Of a DNA stretch of 64,000 nucleotides, positions 40,944 through 49,700 are shown piece by piece. The translations under genes and the position numbers were made by a program. Every line of letters starts with the position of its first letter. The first letter of the stretch is position 1. The notes under the pieces are model-generated. The model was not told where the DNA came from and made no database searches. It saw only the letters and a program-made list of their open reading frames with translations. This DNA comes from JBBQCW01 sp038319025 (GTDB lineage: Bacteria; Actinomycetota; Thermoleophilia; Solirubrobacterales; Solirubrobacteraceae), in assembly GCA_038319025.1 (NCBI GenBank), contig JBBQCW010000017.1, positions 1-64,000 on the forward strand, in the 5' to 3' direction.

Positions 40944-42419
40944 CTAACGGTCGATGGCGTCCAGAACCGGCGCCGCCTCATCGCTGACAATCAGGTTGCG
41001 GGCGAGCGGTATCTGGTGCGAGGGACTCTCGAGGATGTGCATCATGTACCCGGCAGTGTTCGGGAACACCACGATGTCTCCGATTTCGACGCCGCCGGGA
41101 AAGCGCATCCGCCGCCATGTCAGCAGTTCGCGTTCCACGCAATAAGCGCCCACCAGGTACCCCTCGATCGCGCCGGTCGGCCGGGAGGGCGCCGGAGAGC
41201 TCGCGCGGTCGGGGCGCAGCAGGAGTGGATCGAGCAGGAAGTCCTCGGCGGTCGACCGGCACTGCGTGCGATTCATCGCCACGCCGATCAGCCACGTGCC
41301 GTCGTGGCGGTGCTTGCGAAATTCGACACGGGCCGCGGTCAGGCCGCAACCGTCGACCAGCGACCGTCCGGGCTCACAGCGCAGTTGCAGCCCACGGGCC
41401 CGCAGCGCTCCCGCCACCGTCGTTGCGGACAACGTCGCACCGAGGATCTGGGCCAGCCACGTCGCGCGGGTCGGACGCTGGTACGCCGGGTACACGTTGG
41501 GCTCGCCAAAGATCTCGCCGGCGTGCGCGAGCAGGCCGAGGCCATGCCCTTGGAAGGTCAGGGGCGTGCGCTTACCGAGCAACGCCGCGCGATGTTCGCG
41601 CCAGAACGCTGTCCACTCGCCCCCATCGTCGAGGTAGCTCATCGCGATACCGCCGCCGATGTCGACGAATGTCGGCCGGTGGCCGGCCGCCCGTAGAGCG
41701 TCGATCATCCCAAGGCTTTGCTGGAGCGCGGCAACGCGATCGGCGACGTCGTAGCCGTGCACGTGGAAATGGACGCCAACGATTGTCGCCGGCGTCGCCC
41801 CGCCCGAGAGGCGATGACGATCGAGGACGTCCATGACCTCGTCGGCGTCGAAGCCGAACCGCGTGGGAGGGCGCCCCTCGGAGAGCCGGGGCGCGATCCG
41901 CAACGCCACCGGGACGCTGCGAGCTGCCCGATCGGCCGAGGCGATCAGGAGCTCGAGCTCATCCTCGTTGTCGATCACGACGGTGGCGCCGCAAGCCACC
42001 GATGCATCCATCAGCGCCTGCGGCTTTACTGCGGCGGTGACCATGATGTCGCAGGCTTTGGCGCCCCGGAGCAGGGTCTGATGCAGTTCCTGCTCGCTGG
42101 CCACGTCGATACCAAGACCGAGATCCAGCGCCTTGTCGACGAGCGCCAGTGCCTTGTTGGCTTTGCGGGCGAAGAAGATCCTGAGATCGACATCGGCCGC
42201 CTTCGCCGCCTCGCGCAGCTCATTCGCATTTCGGGCCATCGGGGAGGGGTCAAGCACGTTCAACGGCGATCCGTACTGCTCCAGCCACCCGGCCACCTGC
42301 TCGGGCTGCCGGCACAGGGTCTGCTGCCAGGGCTCGAGCCGCGCGGTCAACGGCGAGACTCCGCGACACCCGGCCCGCGGATCGGTCGAGCGAACCGGGT
42401 CAGAGGTCAAGGGACTCAT
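40944..42419 (-). CDS. Fold-type III PLP enzyme, Y4yA/SbnH-like decarboxylase
   Basis: 491 residues of the ornithine/diaminopimelate decarboxylase superfamily. PLP Lys86 is in FFARKANKALAL, the His stacking on PLP in GVHFHVHGYD, the glycine loop in FVDIGGGIAMSY and phosphate binding in CEPGRSLVDGCG. It is not LysA or SpeC in context; the nearest types I know are the uncharacterised Y4yA group and SbnH, which decarboxylates a citryl-diaminopropionate in siderophore synthesis. Its ATG overlaps the upstream stop (ATGA), so it is coupled to the FAD protein gene. Last gene of a three-gene operon. Confidence 0.82.
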   Translation of the reverse strand: MSPLTSDPVRSTDPRAGCRGVSPLTARLEPWQQTLCRQPEQVAGWLEQYGSPLNVLDPSPMARNANELREAAKAADVDLRIFFARKANKALALVDKALDLGLGIDVASEQELHQTLLRGAKACDIMVTAAVKPQALMDASVACGATVVIDNEDELELLIASADRAARSVPVALRIAPRLSEGRPPTRFGFDADEVMDVLDRHRLSGGATPATIVGVHFHVHGYDVADRVAALQQSLGMIDALRAAGHRPTFVDIGGGIAMSYLDDGGEWTAFWREHRAALLGKRTPLTFQGHGLGLLAHAGEIFGEPNVYPAYQRPTRATWLAQILGATLSATTVAGALRARGLQLRCEPGRSLVDGCGLTAARVEFRKHRHDGTWLIGVAMNRTQCRSTAEDFLLDPLLLRPDRASSPAPSRPTGAIEGYLVGAYCVERELLTWRRMRFPGGVEIGDIVVFPNTAGYMMHILESPSHQIPLARNLIVSDEAAPVLDAIDR

Positions 42420-44131
42420 TCCGCGGCCAGGGCGGCGTGGCACGCGCCGTTGATCGACGGGACCTTCGACTGGCCGGCCCGCCGCAGGACCGAGCGAGCC
42501 CACAGGTCGGCGAGCGGATGCAGCGTTCGGCTCAACGTGTCGTTGCCGATCACTGCATCCTCGGTCGGCCGGCCGATGGCCGACAATCCCGCGCTCGACC
42601 GCTCGTTCTCGTCGGTGCAACCGGCGTCCGCCGCGACCCGGAGACCCCGCCGGCCGTCGGTGAGACGAGCATGGCCTTCGCCGATCAGTTGTTGCAGCAG
42701 TGCGCTGTGCGCGCCCGAGGCGCCTGGCCCGGGAAGAACGGCGTCGATGACCACATCGACCGCCCGCTCACCCTGCTCAGAGCGCAGCCAGGTCCTTCCG
42801 TCGGTGCTGGTCAAGCGCGCTCCATGGACAAGCGTGAGATCAACGCGCCCGGCGTCGATCAGCGCCAGCAACTTGGCGGCGTTGGCCGCCGGCGGGCCAA
42901 AGGACACGCGCTCCATCTCATCGGCCAATTGACGGAACGCCGGCCAGTCCGTGGGGCTCAGCTCATCCGCGCCCAGACGCCGAACGAGCGCCGGGTAGAT
43001 CGTGCGCCACGTATGGCCGAGCGCCCACAGAAGGTCCGGCGGCGCGGCACCCGTACCGACCGCCACGGAGCGTTCGATCGCCCGAGCTGGGTCGGCGGGC
43101 GCGGCCGGCCGGCCATCGGTGGCGCCAGCCAGCCAGGTCCGCAACCTGCCCGTCTCCTCGACGCCCGCTCGTCCCCCGACGGAGCGCAGAGCGTCCTGCG
43201 CGGCAGTGGTCAGTATGGGCAACACGTCTCGACGCAGGTCGATTCCGTCGGTGAGACCCAGGATTCGTCCGCGGCCTTCTTCGGCGATCGTGTCCAGCGC
43301 CGGCACCGCCGCGAAGAGGCCGGGGTCAGGCTTGGCGAGCATCGGTCGTCCCGTGCGCGAGAAGGGCAGGATCACCGCAGGCTCCTCAGCCGCGGGGGAG
43401 TACCGCAGCCGGTGCCCATCCTCGAGAGCTTTGAAGGAGCCGCCCCTACCCTCGGTGAGCGCGAGCGCCGCGTCGATGAAGCTCAGTGCAAACCCGCGCA
43501 CGGCGACCGTTGTCTGTGGGGGAACATGGTCGCTGCCGAGCCAACGCTCGACTGGGAACACCGACGGCACGAGGGCCGCCGCGTGAGGCCAATCAGTGCT
43601 CAGTCCGTTGTCAGACGATCGTTCGTGGCCGGTGGCAAGAAGCACCTCGTCATACGGCCCCTCGGACCCTGCGGCCCCGGTTACCTCCCACCCGGAGGCG
43701 GCCGGCCGCACTGCCGTCACCTCGATAGGTCGCAAGCGGACCCGCACGTTGGGAGGGGCGTGGCGGCGCATCGTGGCGAGGCCCGCGACCAGGTATCGGC
43801 CCACCAGCGCCCGCGCGGGGTAATGGTCGCGGTCAGCTCCTTCCCGCAATCGGTCCCTCCAGGTAACGAACGCGAGCCGTTCCTGCGGGGGAACGGTGCT
43901 GTTGTGCGGCCACCACATGTCCACGGCGTGGGCGGGGACATTCATGCGCAAGTACCCCGGTTGATCTGGGCTGTAGACGGGTCCGGCCCCCGGGAAAGGG
44001 TGCGGCTCGAATACGTCGATTTCGACCCGCTGGCCTAGGTCTTCGCGGGCCGCGTGGTCGAGCAGTCGCTCAAGCGCGAACGTGCCTTTGGGCCCCAGAC
44101 CTATGATCGCCACGCGCAACATACGGAACAT
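42416..44131 (-). CDS. FAD/NAD(P)-binding protein (PF13454-like)
   Basis: 571 residues. The N-terminal dinucleotide fold reads LRVAIIGLGPKGTFALERLL, followed by VFEPHPFPGAGPVYSPDQPG and LRMNVPAHAVDMW, typical of the NAD_binding_9 group of FAD-dependent proteins. GYLRMN and DEVLLATGH supply the second half of the fold. The C-terminal half has no further motif I can name. The ATG at 44131 is used; 44122 is an alternative. It lies 19 bases after the SbnA-like gene and overlaps the decarboxylase start. Function unknown; a redox step on the SbnA-like product is a reasonable guess. Confidence 0.8.
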   Translation of the reverse strand: MFRMLRVAIIGLGPKGTFALERLLDHAAREDLGQRVEIDVFEPHPFPGAGPVYSPDQPGYLRMNVPAHAVDMWWPHNSTVPPQERLAFVTWRDRLREGADRDHYPARALVGRYLVAGLATMRRHAPPNVRVRLRPIEVTAVRPAASGWEVTGAAGSEGPYDEVLLATGHERSSDNGLSTDWPHAAALVPSVFPVERWLGSDHVPPQTTVAVRGFALSFIDAALALTEGRGGSFKALEDGHRLRYSPAAEEPAVILPFSRTGRPMLAKPDPGLFAAVPALDTIAEEGRGRILGLTDGIDLRRDVLPILTTAAQDALRSVGGRAGVEETGRLRTWLAGATDGRPAAPADPARAIERSVAVGTGAAPPDLLWALGHTWRTIYPALVRRLGADELSPTDWPAFRQLADEMERVSFGPPAANAAKLLALIDAGRVDLTLVHGARLTSTDGRTWLRSEQGERAVDVVIDAVLPGPGASGAHSALLQQLIGEGHARLTDGRRGLRVAADAGCTDENERSSAGLSAIGRPTEDAVIGNDTLSRTLHPLADLWARSVLRRAGQSKVPSINGACHAALAAE

Positions 44132-44150
44132 ACCCCGGGCGGCGGCCTGG

Positions 44151-45230
44151 TCAGGCGCGGGTGGAGGGGGCCGTGGGTCGTGCGATGGCCGTCGCCAGGG
44201 CTGAGGGCTCGCAGCCAAGCTCTCGCTGCACCCAGGCATCGTCGTACACCGTGCGCAGATACCCGATGCCTCCGTCCGGGAGGATCGCGGCGCATCGGCT
44301 TCCAGGGGCCATCTGATCGGCGACTTGCTCAAGCGCGGTGACGACGCCGCCGGCGGACGCACCGGCGAATATCGCTTCGCGGTCAACCAGTCGCCGGCAC
44401 CCTACGACGCAGTCCAGGTCGCGGACCCGGAGCAGGCGGTCGAACATCGCTGTCGCCGAGAGCCGGGTCGGCATCCCGGCCCCGAACCCAGGCAGCAAGC
44501 GCGTGCCGCGAGCCCCGCCGAAAAGGGCGCTGCCAATCGCGTCGACCGCCACCACCTGGGTGGCTCTGTCGTTCGCCCGCAGGTAGTCCCAGCAGCCACG
44601 AAGCGTCCCTGTGGTGCTCGTGGCGACAAACAGGTAATCCAGGTTGCCGCCCAGCGCCTCGTCGATCTCCTTCATCGTCCCCTCAGCGTGGGCTGCTGGG
44701 TTTGACTCGTTCGCGTACTGATCGGGCCAGAACGAACCGGGGGTGCTTGCCAGCAGTTCCGCCACGAGCTTCAGCCGCGCGGTGAGCAGGTCGCCGGTGG
44801 CTGGATCGGGCCGTTCGACCACGCGCACGTCCGCCCCCAGCGCCCGCATCACGGCCACGTTGGTCTCGTGTGCGCGAGCGTCGACCACGCAGATGAGCTT
44901 CATCTCGTAATAGCGGCAGGCCTGCGCAAGCCCCACACCCATGTTGCCCGAGCTCGATTCGATAACCGTCGTGCCGGCGCCGATCAGGCCGCGATCACGC
45001 GCATCCTCGAGCATCCGAGAGGCGGGCCGATCCTTGGCACTTCCGCCCGGATTGAAGGCTTCGAGCTTTGCCCACACCGCGATGTCCGGCCGATTCAGGA
45101 AGCGGCGCAGGGCCACGAGCGGCGTGTCCCCGATCGTCTGCAAGACGCCGGCCACCGGCTCGCGGCGACGCGTCAGCGCGCCGTCCTTCTGGACATCGGA
45201 CGCCGGGTTGTCGGTCACGATCGTGGCCAC
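44151..45230 (-). CDS. SbnA-like PLP synthase (cysteine-synthase family)
   Basis: 359 residues, fold-type II PLP enzyme. Lys67 in NPGGSAKDRPA is the PLP Lys; the binding loop is ESSSGNMGVGLAQACRYYEM, with ATSTTGTLRG for the phosphate and GASAGGVV near the end. ANESNPAAHAEGT and CVVGCRRLVDREAIFAG are typical of the SbnA group, which joins O-phosphoserine and glutamate to make ACEGA on the way to 2,3-diaminopropionate. That reaction is inferred by similarity. GTG start nine bases after a GGGTAT box. First gene of the cluster. Confidence 0.88.
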   Translation of the reverse strand: MATIVTDNPASDVQKDGALTRRREPVAGVLQTIGDTPLVALRRFLNRPDIAVWAKLEAFNPGGSAKDRPASRMLEDARDRGLIGAGTTVIESSSGNMGVGLAQACRYYEMKLICVVDARAHETNVAVMRALGADVRVVERPDPATGDLLTARLKLVAELLASTPGSFWPDQYANESNPAAHAEGTMKEIDEALGGNLDYLFVATSTTGTLRGCWDYLRANDRATQVVAVDAIGSALFGGARGTRLLPGFGAGMPTRLSATAMFDRLLRVRDLDCVVGCRRLVDREAIFAGASAGGVVTALEQVADQMAPGSRCAAILPDGGIGYLRTVYDDAWVQRELGCEPSALATAIARPTAPSTRA

Positions 45231-45239
45231 TCCCGAAAA

Positions 45240-45265
45240 ATACCCAGCGGCTGGCCGTCCTACAC
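45240..45265 (-). promoter_or_regulatory. Candidate SigB-type promoter of the SbnA-like operon
   Basis: On the minus strand GTGT (45265-45262), 16 bases, GGGTAT (45245-45240), then nine bases to the GTG start. The -35 has one mismatch from GTTT; the -10 is perfect. Confidence 0.5.
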
Positions 45266-45319
45266 CCGGCGTGAACAGCCCCCGAATCGATGATGATCAG
45301 GCTTGGAGTCGCGGCATGC

Positions 45320-46600
45320 TCATCCGTCGTGCGGCATTCGGACTCGGACGCCGTCGGTCGACTGCTCGGGCCCCGCGCCGTCCGGCCCGGGGCGCCCGTT
45401 GCGGGCTGCGGTCGACCGCGGCGACGGGGCGGCGCCGTCACCACGGTACGGGCCTGGCTTCGGGCGCGGCTTGCCGCCGGGGAAGGCCAGGCGCAGGATC
45501 GTGCGCTGCACCGAACCAAGTTGCTTCAGGAACGGGCCGCTGTTGTACGGCAGGCCATAACGCTCACAGATGTCCTTCACGCGCGGGGCGATCTCGGCGT
45601 AACGCGTGCTCGGCATATCCGGGTAGAGGTGATGCTCGACCTGGTACCCGAGGTTGCCGCTGGCCACGTGGAACATCGGGCTGCCCTCGATGTTGGCGGC
45701 GCCGAGGAGCTGGCGGACGTAGAAGCCGCCGCGCTGCTCGTCGTCGGTTTCCTCCTGGCTGAAGGTGTAGGTCTGGTCGGGGAAATGCCCGCAGAAGATG
45801 ATCGCGTAGGCCCACACGTTGCGGATCACGTTCGCGGTGGCGTTCGCCGTCAGCGTGGAGCGGAACGGGGCGCGGAAGGAGCGGCGGTCGCCCCGGCCCA
45901 GGGCCGTCTCGACGGCCCCGCTGACCGCCGCGCTGATCAGCGGGAAGACCACGTAGTCCTTGGTGATCTGCAGGCGCGCCTTGCCGGCCATGCCCTTCAG
46001 CTCGCGGGCGACGGCCTCCTTGGACTTCTCACCGGCTTTGATCGCGTTGAAATCGAGGTCGTGCGCGGCTACGCCCCACTCGAACAGCGACGCCAGGATC
46101 AGGTTGTAGAACGGCTGGGCCAGGTAGACCGGATGCCACGGCTGGTGCGGGTCGATCCGCATGATGTCGTAGCCCAGGTCGTGGTCCTTGCCGCGGATGT
46201 TCGTGTACGTGTGATGGACGTAGTTGTGGGAGTGCTTCCACGCCTCGGCGGTGGAGGCCGAATCCCAGTCCCACGTGGACGAGTTGATCTGCGGATCGTT
46301 CATCCAGTCCCACTGGCCGTGCATCACGTTGTGGCCGATCTCCATGTTCTCCAGGATCTTGGCCGAGGCCAGCATCGCGGTGCCCAGGAGCCACGCAGGT
46401 CGGTAGCGCGATGCGGTGAGCACGATGCGGCTGCCGACCACCAGTCGGCGGTGCATCAGGATCATGTTGGTGATGTAGGCGCGGTCGCGGGCGCCGAGAT
46501 CGGCGAAGACCTCGTCGTGAATGGCGTCGAACTCCTGCCCCAGCGCTTCGAGCTGTTCGTCGGTCAGGCGGGCCAGGGGGCTCTCGATCATGGGGCTCAT
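45320..46600 (-). CDS. Membrane fatty-acid desaturase, DesA3-like
   Basis: 426 residues. The three His boxes of acyl-CoA/lipid desaturases are present: HNVMH (90-94) in EIGHNVMHGQWDW, HNYVHH (125-130), and QVEHHLYP near residue 330. Hydrophobic stretches between them fit the four-helix membrane core. The last 50 residues are Pro/Arg/Gly-rich and probably disordered. The ATG at 46600 has AAGGAC about 10 bases upstream. It directly follows a ferredoxin-reductase-like gene, the same pairing as Rv3230c-DesA3 in Mycobacterium tuberculosis, so it most likely introduces a double bond at Delta-9 of an acyl chain; position not proven. Confidence 0.92.
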   Translation of the reverse strand: MSPMIESPLARLTDEQLEALGQEFDAIHDEVFADLGARDRAYITNMILMHRRLVVGSRIVLTASRYRPAWLLGTAMLASAKILENMEIGHNVMHGQWDWMNDPQINSSTWDWDSASTAEAWKHSHNYVHHTYTNIRGKDHDLGYDIMRIDPHQPWHPVYLAQPFYNLILASLFEWGVAAHDLDFNAIKAGEKSKEAVARELKGMAGKARLQITKDYVVFPLISAAVSGAVETALGRGDRRSFRAPFRSTLTANATANVIRNVWAYAIIFCGHFPDQTYTFSQEETDDEQRGGFYVRQLLGAANIEGSPMFHVASGNLGYQVEHHLYPDMPSTRYAEIAPRVKDICERYGLPYNSGPFLKQLGSVQRTILRLAFPGGKPRPKPGPYRGDGAAPSPRSTAARNGRPGPDGAGPEQSTDGVRVRMPHDG

Positions 46601-46631
46601 GCGGGTCAGTCCTTGCTGATGGCGGAAGGGG

Positions 46632-47735
46632 TCATAGGGCGATTTCGACCGGGCCCTCAGGGGCATGGACGCAGGTGCGGATCATCTCGTCGTCCTGGCC
46701 GCGGACCTCGCCGGTGCGCAGGTCGCGCACGCGGCCCGAGCAGAGGCGGCCGACGCATGTGTGGCAGATGCCCATGCGGCAGCCGTAGGGCAGGGTGGCG
46801 CCGGCGGCCTCTCCGGCGGCAAGGATCGGCTCCGTGCCGTCGCTGCGGGCGAGGATCCCGCTCTTGGTGAAGGTGATGGTGCCGCCGGTTCCGCGCGTGG
46901 CGTGCGCATCCGCGATCAGCGGCTGGAAGTGCTCCATGTGCAGTCCGCCCACGTGCTCCCCACCGGTGGCCCAATGCTCTTCGAGTGCGGCAAGCAGGTC
47001 ACGCGGGCCGCTGATGAACGCCTCGCGCTCACGCCAGTCCGGGCAGAGTGCGTCCAGGTCGGACGGGCTCATGCGGCCGGCCGTGGACGTGTGCTGCTCG
47101 TGCAGCCGTAACCCCGGATTGCGGCTGGCCATGGCGCGCAGCTCGGGGCCAAAGATCACGTCGCCAGGGTGCCGGGCGGAGTGGATCAGGACGACGTCGC
47201 TCATCGCATTGCGCCTGTCCAACGCACGAAGCATCGACATGATCGGAGTCACGCCGCTGCCGGCGCTGACGAACAGCAGGCGTTCCGGAAGCGGGTCGGG
47301 GAGGACGAACGTGCCCTCCACGCCACCCAGACGGACGATCACGCCGGGAGTGGCCTCGCGCACGAGGTACGGGGAGACCACTCCGCCATCGAGCAGCTTC
47401 GGGGTGATGCTGATGCAGCCATCTGGACGCTCGGGGTCGGAAGTGAGCGAGTAGGCGCGCCAATGGTGGATGCCATCCACCACAAGACCGATCCGCAGAT
47501 ATTGGCCGGGCACGTGGCCGGCCCATTTCCAGCCCGGCTTGATGACCACCGTGGCTGCGTCATCGGTCTCACGCTCGATCCGCTCGATCCGGCCGCGCAG
47601 CTCCTGGGTGGACCACAGCGGGTTGACCATCTCCAGGTAGTCGTCCGGGAGCAGCGGGGTGAAGAGCGAGCGCACGGAGCGCAGTGCTCGTTCGTGCAGT
47701 GCGGGTACCTGCGGGCGTGCCCCGCGCTCAGCCAT
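46632..47735 (-). CDS. Ferredoxin-fused flavin oxidoreductase, electron donor to the desaturase
   Basis: 367 residues in three parts. FAD domain with RAYSLTS at residues 93-99, NAD(P)H domain with VSAGSGVTPIMSMLRAL near 155-170, and a C-terminal plant-type 2Fe-2S domain with CRMGICHTC, a fourth Cys in IRTCVH, and GRLCSG between. This is the Rv3230c type that passes electrons from NAD(P)H to a desaturase. The desaturase starts 31 bases downstream on the same strand. The ATG at 47735 is nine bases after a GGGTAG box. Confidence 0.92.
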   Translation of the reverse strand: MAERGARPQVPALHERALRSVRSLFTPLLPDDYLEMVNPLWSTQELRGRIERIERETDDAATVVIKPGWKWAGHVPGQYLRIGLVVDGIHHWRAYSLTSDPERPDGCISITPKLLDGGVVSPYLVREATPGVIVRLGGVEGTFVLPDPLPERLLFVSAGSGVTPIMSMLRALDRRNAMSDVVLIHSARHPGDVIFGPELRAMASRNPGLRLHEQHTSTAGRMSPSDLDALCPDWREREAFISGPRDLLAALEEHWATGGEHVGGLHMEHFQPLIADAHATRGTGGTITFTKSGILARSDGTEPILAAGEAAGATLPYGCRMGICHTCVGRLCSGRVRDLRTGEVRGQDDEMIRTCVHAPEGPVEIAL

Positions 47736-47744
47736 GGGCTGTTG

Positions 47745-47769
47745 CTACCCACCCCTTGTGTGCGTCAAC
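47745..47769 (-). promoter_or_regulatory. SigB-type promoter of the reductase-desaturase operon
   Basis: On the minus strand GTTG (47769-47766), 15 bases, GGGTAG (47750-47745), then nine bases to the ATG. A perfect TTGACA also lies further upstream on the same strand, so a second, housekeeping promoter is possible. Confidence 0.5.
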
Positions 47770-47796
47770 CGTCGCGAGTTGTCAAACCCGCGACGG
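47769..47796. promoter_or_regulatory. Inverted repeat upstream of the reductase-desaturase operon
   Basis: CCGTCGCG (47769-47776) and CGCGACGG (47789-47796) are perfect 8-bp arms around 12 bases. The repeat touches the proposed -35 element, a good place for a transcription factor such as the TetR-type regulators of desaturase operons in other actinobacteria. Confidence 0.5.
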
Positions 47797-47918
47797 ATCG
47801 AATTGGCAACAACGCGGAAGTAGAACCCAACCCTGGCGCGCACTGACCGTTTCTCGCTTTGAGGTCCCCGCCTCACGCTCATGTCTGGGCGTCCCCGTCC
47901 CAACAGTGGGTGAACAAC

Positions 47919-49634
47919 ATGAAGATCCGCCAGCTCCTCAACCGATCGTGTTTTGTTCCGCTACTCATCATTGCGGCGGGAGCCGTGACGCCCGCCACAG
48001 CGTCGGCGGATCTGCCGGTCAGCAGCTTGACCACGACGCCTGATTCAACCCAGGCCGGTGCCCACACCGACTTTCATCTGTCCTTGGCGTTCGGCGGTAC
48101 CGAGCGCGTGAAGTCGTTGGTCATCCATCTGCCGCCCGGCCTGGCCGGCAACCCGAGTGCGGCCACGCCGTGCCCGGAGTCGGATTTCCTCGCGGACGCC
48201 TGCCCCGCTACTTCTCAGGTCGGCTCGACGACCGTCAACGCGACGGCGACCGGTCTCGGCAACCAGGCGATCGTCGCGTCCGGTCCGGTGTACGTGCTCG
48301 TCCCGAAGGCGGGCCAGATCGCGTTGTTGGGCATCAAAACCTTCCCGACTGGTCCGTCGGCGCTGATCGGTACGCCGATCCACCTTGAGTCCGTGGTTTC
48401 GGTACGCACGAGCAGCGACAACGGCCTGGACTCCACGCTGGCTGACATTCCCAACACGGCAGCGATCAGTTTGCTCGGGGTACCGATGAATACGCCGATC
48501 CGGATCGATTCGATGGAGCTCACTCTGAACGCGGCCGGCGCCAATGGCCCGTTTGAGGGTAACCCCACGTCGTGCAACGTTGCGACCACACGCGTCGATG
48601 CGACCTCTTACGACTCAGAGGGCACGTTCAGTGGAGCCGGTTCGTTCACGCCGACCGGTTGCGACAAAGAGGCGTACGGACCCACGATGGTTGCGTCCGC
48701 CAGTGGAGCAACCGGCGCCCTGGGTCGAACCGCGGTGAAGCTGGGTGTTCTTCAGGCCGACGGACAGGCGGCTTCCAAGCGCGTCTCCGTGACGCTGCCG
48801 TCGAATTTCCATATCGAACTTCTCAACACGACCGCCAGGGCGTGCACGTCATCCCAGCAACTCACGGGCACTTGCCCGGAGGCATCGAAGATCGGCTCGG
48901 CCATCGCGGCCACGCCGCTGTTGTCGGTGCCGCTCACCGGCCCCGTCTACCTGTACGCGTCCAAGACCGGTTTGCCGGTGCTGTCGATCACGCTGGAGCC
49001 GCTGGGTATCACCGTAACCGGGGAAACCGGGATGGACTCCAAGGGCCGCTTGGTCAACACGTTTGACAACCTGCCCGACACCGGCCTGTCGCGCTTTGAG
49101 CTGACCCTCAACGGCGGCCCCGGGGGCGTGCTGCAGACCAGCACCGACCTTTGCACGGGCTCCCCGACCGCTGAGGGCTCGTTCGTCGGCCAGAACGGTG
49201 CGTCGGCAACCGCGACCGCACCCATCACCGTCGCCGACTGCAAGGCTCCGGTTCCCACGACAGGGCGGCCGAAGGTGACGGCGGCCGTGCATCGGTTCGG
49301 CACCCGGAAGGCCACGCTCAAGGTCAAGGTCAAGCGAGCGGTCGGTGGCCCTGCCCTACGCACGATCCAGATCACGCTGCCCAAGGGCGTGTCGGTGGCC
49401 AAGCTCGGTGCTCGCACGTTTTCCGTCAGCCCGAAGGCCGCCACCAAGGTCCGGCGCACCAGCAGCCACGTCATCCGCGTGACGCTGAGCGCGAAGGACG
49501 CGGCGGCGTCGACGCTGACCATCAAGGGCGGCGCGCTAAAGGCCTCTCGCCACGCTTCGCGCAAGTTGAAGGTCCGTGTCACCGACGCTGACAGCAAGAG
49601 CACGACCAAGACCGTGACCGCCGCCCGGCGGTAG
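47919..49634 (+). CDS. Large secreted beta-rich protein, unknown
   Basis: 571 residues. Signal peptide from MKIRQLLNRSCFV to ATASA. The mature protein is Ser/Thr/Gly/Pro-rich and appears to hold repeated modules: SLVIHLPPGLAGNPSAATPC with CPESDFLADACPATSQVGST, then VSVTLPSNFHIELLNTT with CTSSQQLTGTCPEASKIGSA, each followed by a VYL/VYV strand. A basic Lys/Arg-rich C-terminal third follows (RKATLKVKVKR). Paired Cys in each module suggest disulfides. I have seen this kind of protein in Solirubrobacterales genomes but know no function. ATG at 47919 chosen for the signal peptide. Confidence 0.75.
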   Translation: MKIRQLLNRSCFVPLLIIAAGAVTPATASADLPVSSLTTTPDSTQAGAHTDFHLSLAFGGTERVKSLVIHLPPGLAGNPSAATPCPESDFLADACPATSQVGSTTVNATATGLGNQAIVASGPVYVLVPKAGQIALLGIKTFPTGPSALIGTPIHLESVVSVRTSSDNGLDSTLADIPNTAAISLLGVPMNTPIRIDSMELTLNAAGANGPFEGNPTSCNVATTRVDATSYDSEGTFSGAGSFTPTGCDKEAYGPTMVASASGATGALGRTAVKLGVLQADGQAASKRVSVTLPSNFHIELLNTTARACTSSQQLTGTCPEASKIGSAIAATPLLSVPLTGPVYLYASKTGLPVLSITLEPLGITVTGETGMDSKGRLVNTFDNLPDTGLSRFELTLNGGPGGVLQTSTDLCTGSPTAEGSFVGQNGASATATAPITVADCKAPVPTTGRPKVTAAVHRFGTRKATLKVKVKRAVGGPALRTIQITLPKGVSVAKLGARTFSVSPKAATKVRRTSSHVIRVTLSAKDAAASTLTIKGGALKASRHASRKLKVRVTDADSKSTTKTVTAARR

Positions 49635-49700
49635 CAGTCCTGGCCCTTGCCTCCGCACCCACGACCCGGGCCCACGCGTCCGGACCCACAGGGAGCTCTC

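Noticed and set aside
42437..44038. A 533-codon plus-strand frame opposite the FAD/NAD(P)-binding gene.
   Set aside because: Antisense shadow; the minus-strand product has clear dinucleotide-binding motifs and the plus-strand one has none.
45290..46870. A 526-codon plus-strand frame opposite the desaturase gene.
   Set aside because: Antisense shadow; the three His boxes are on the minus strand.
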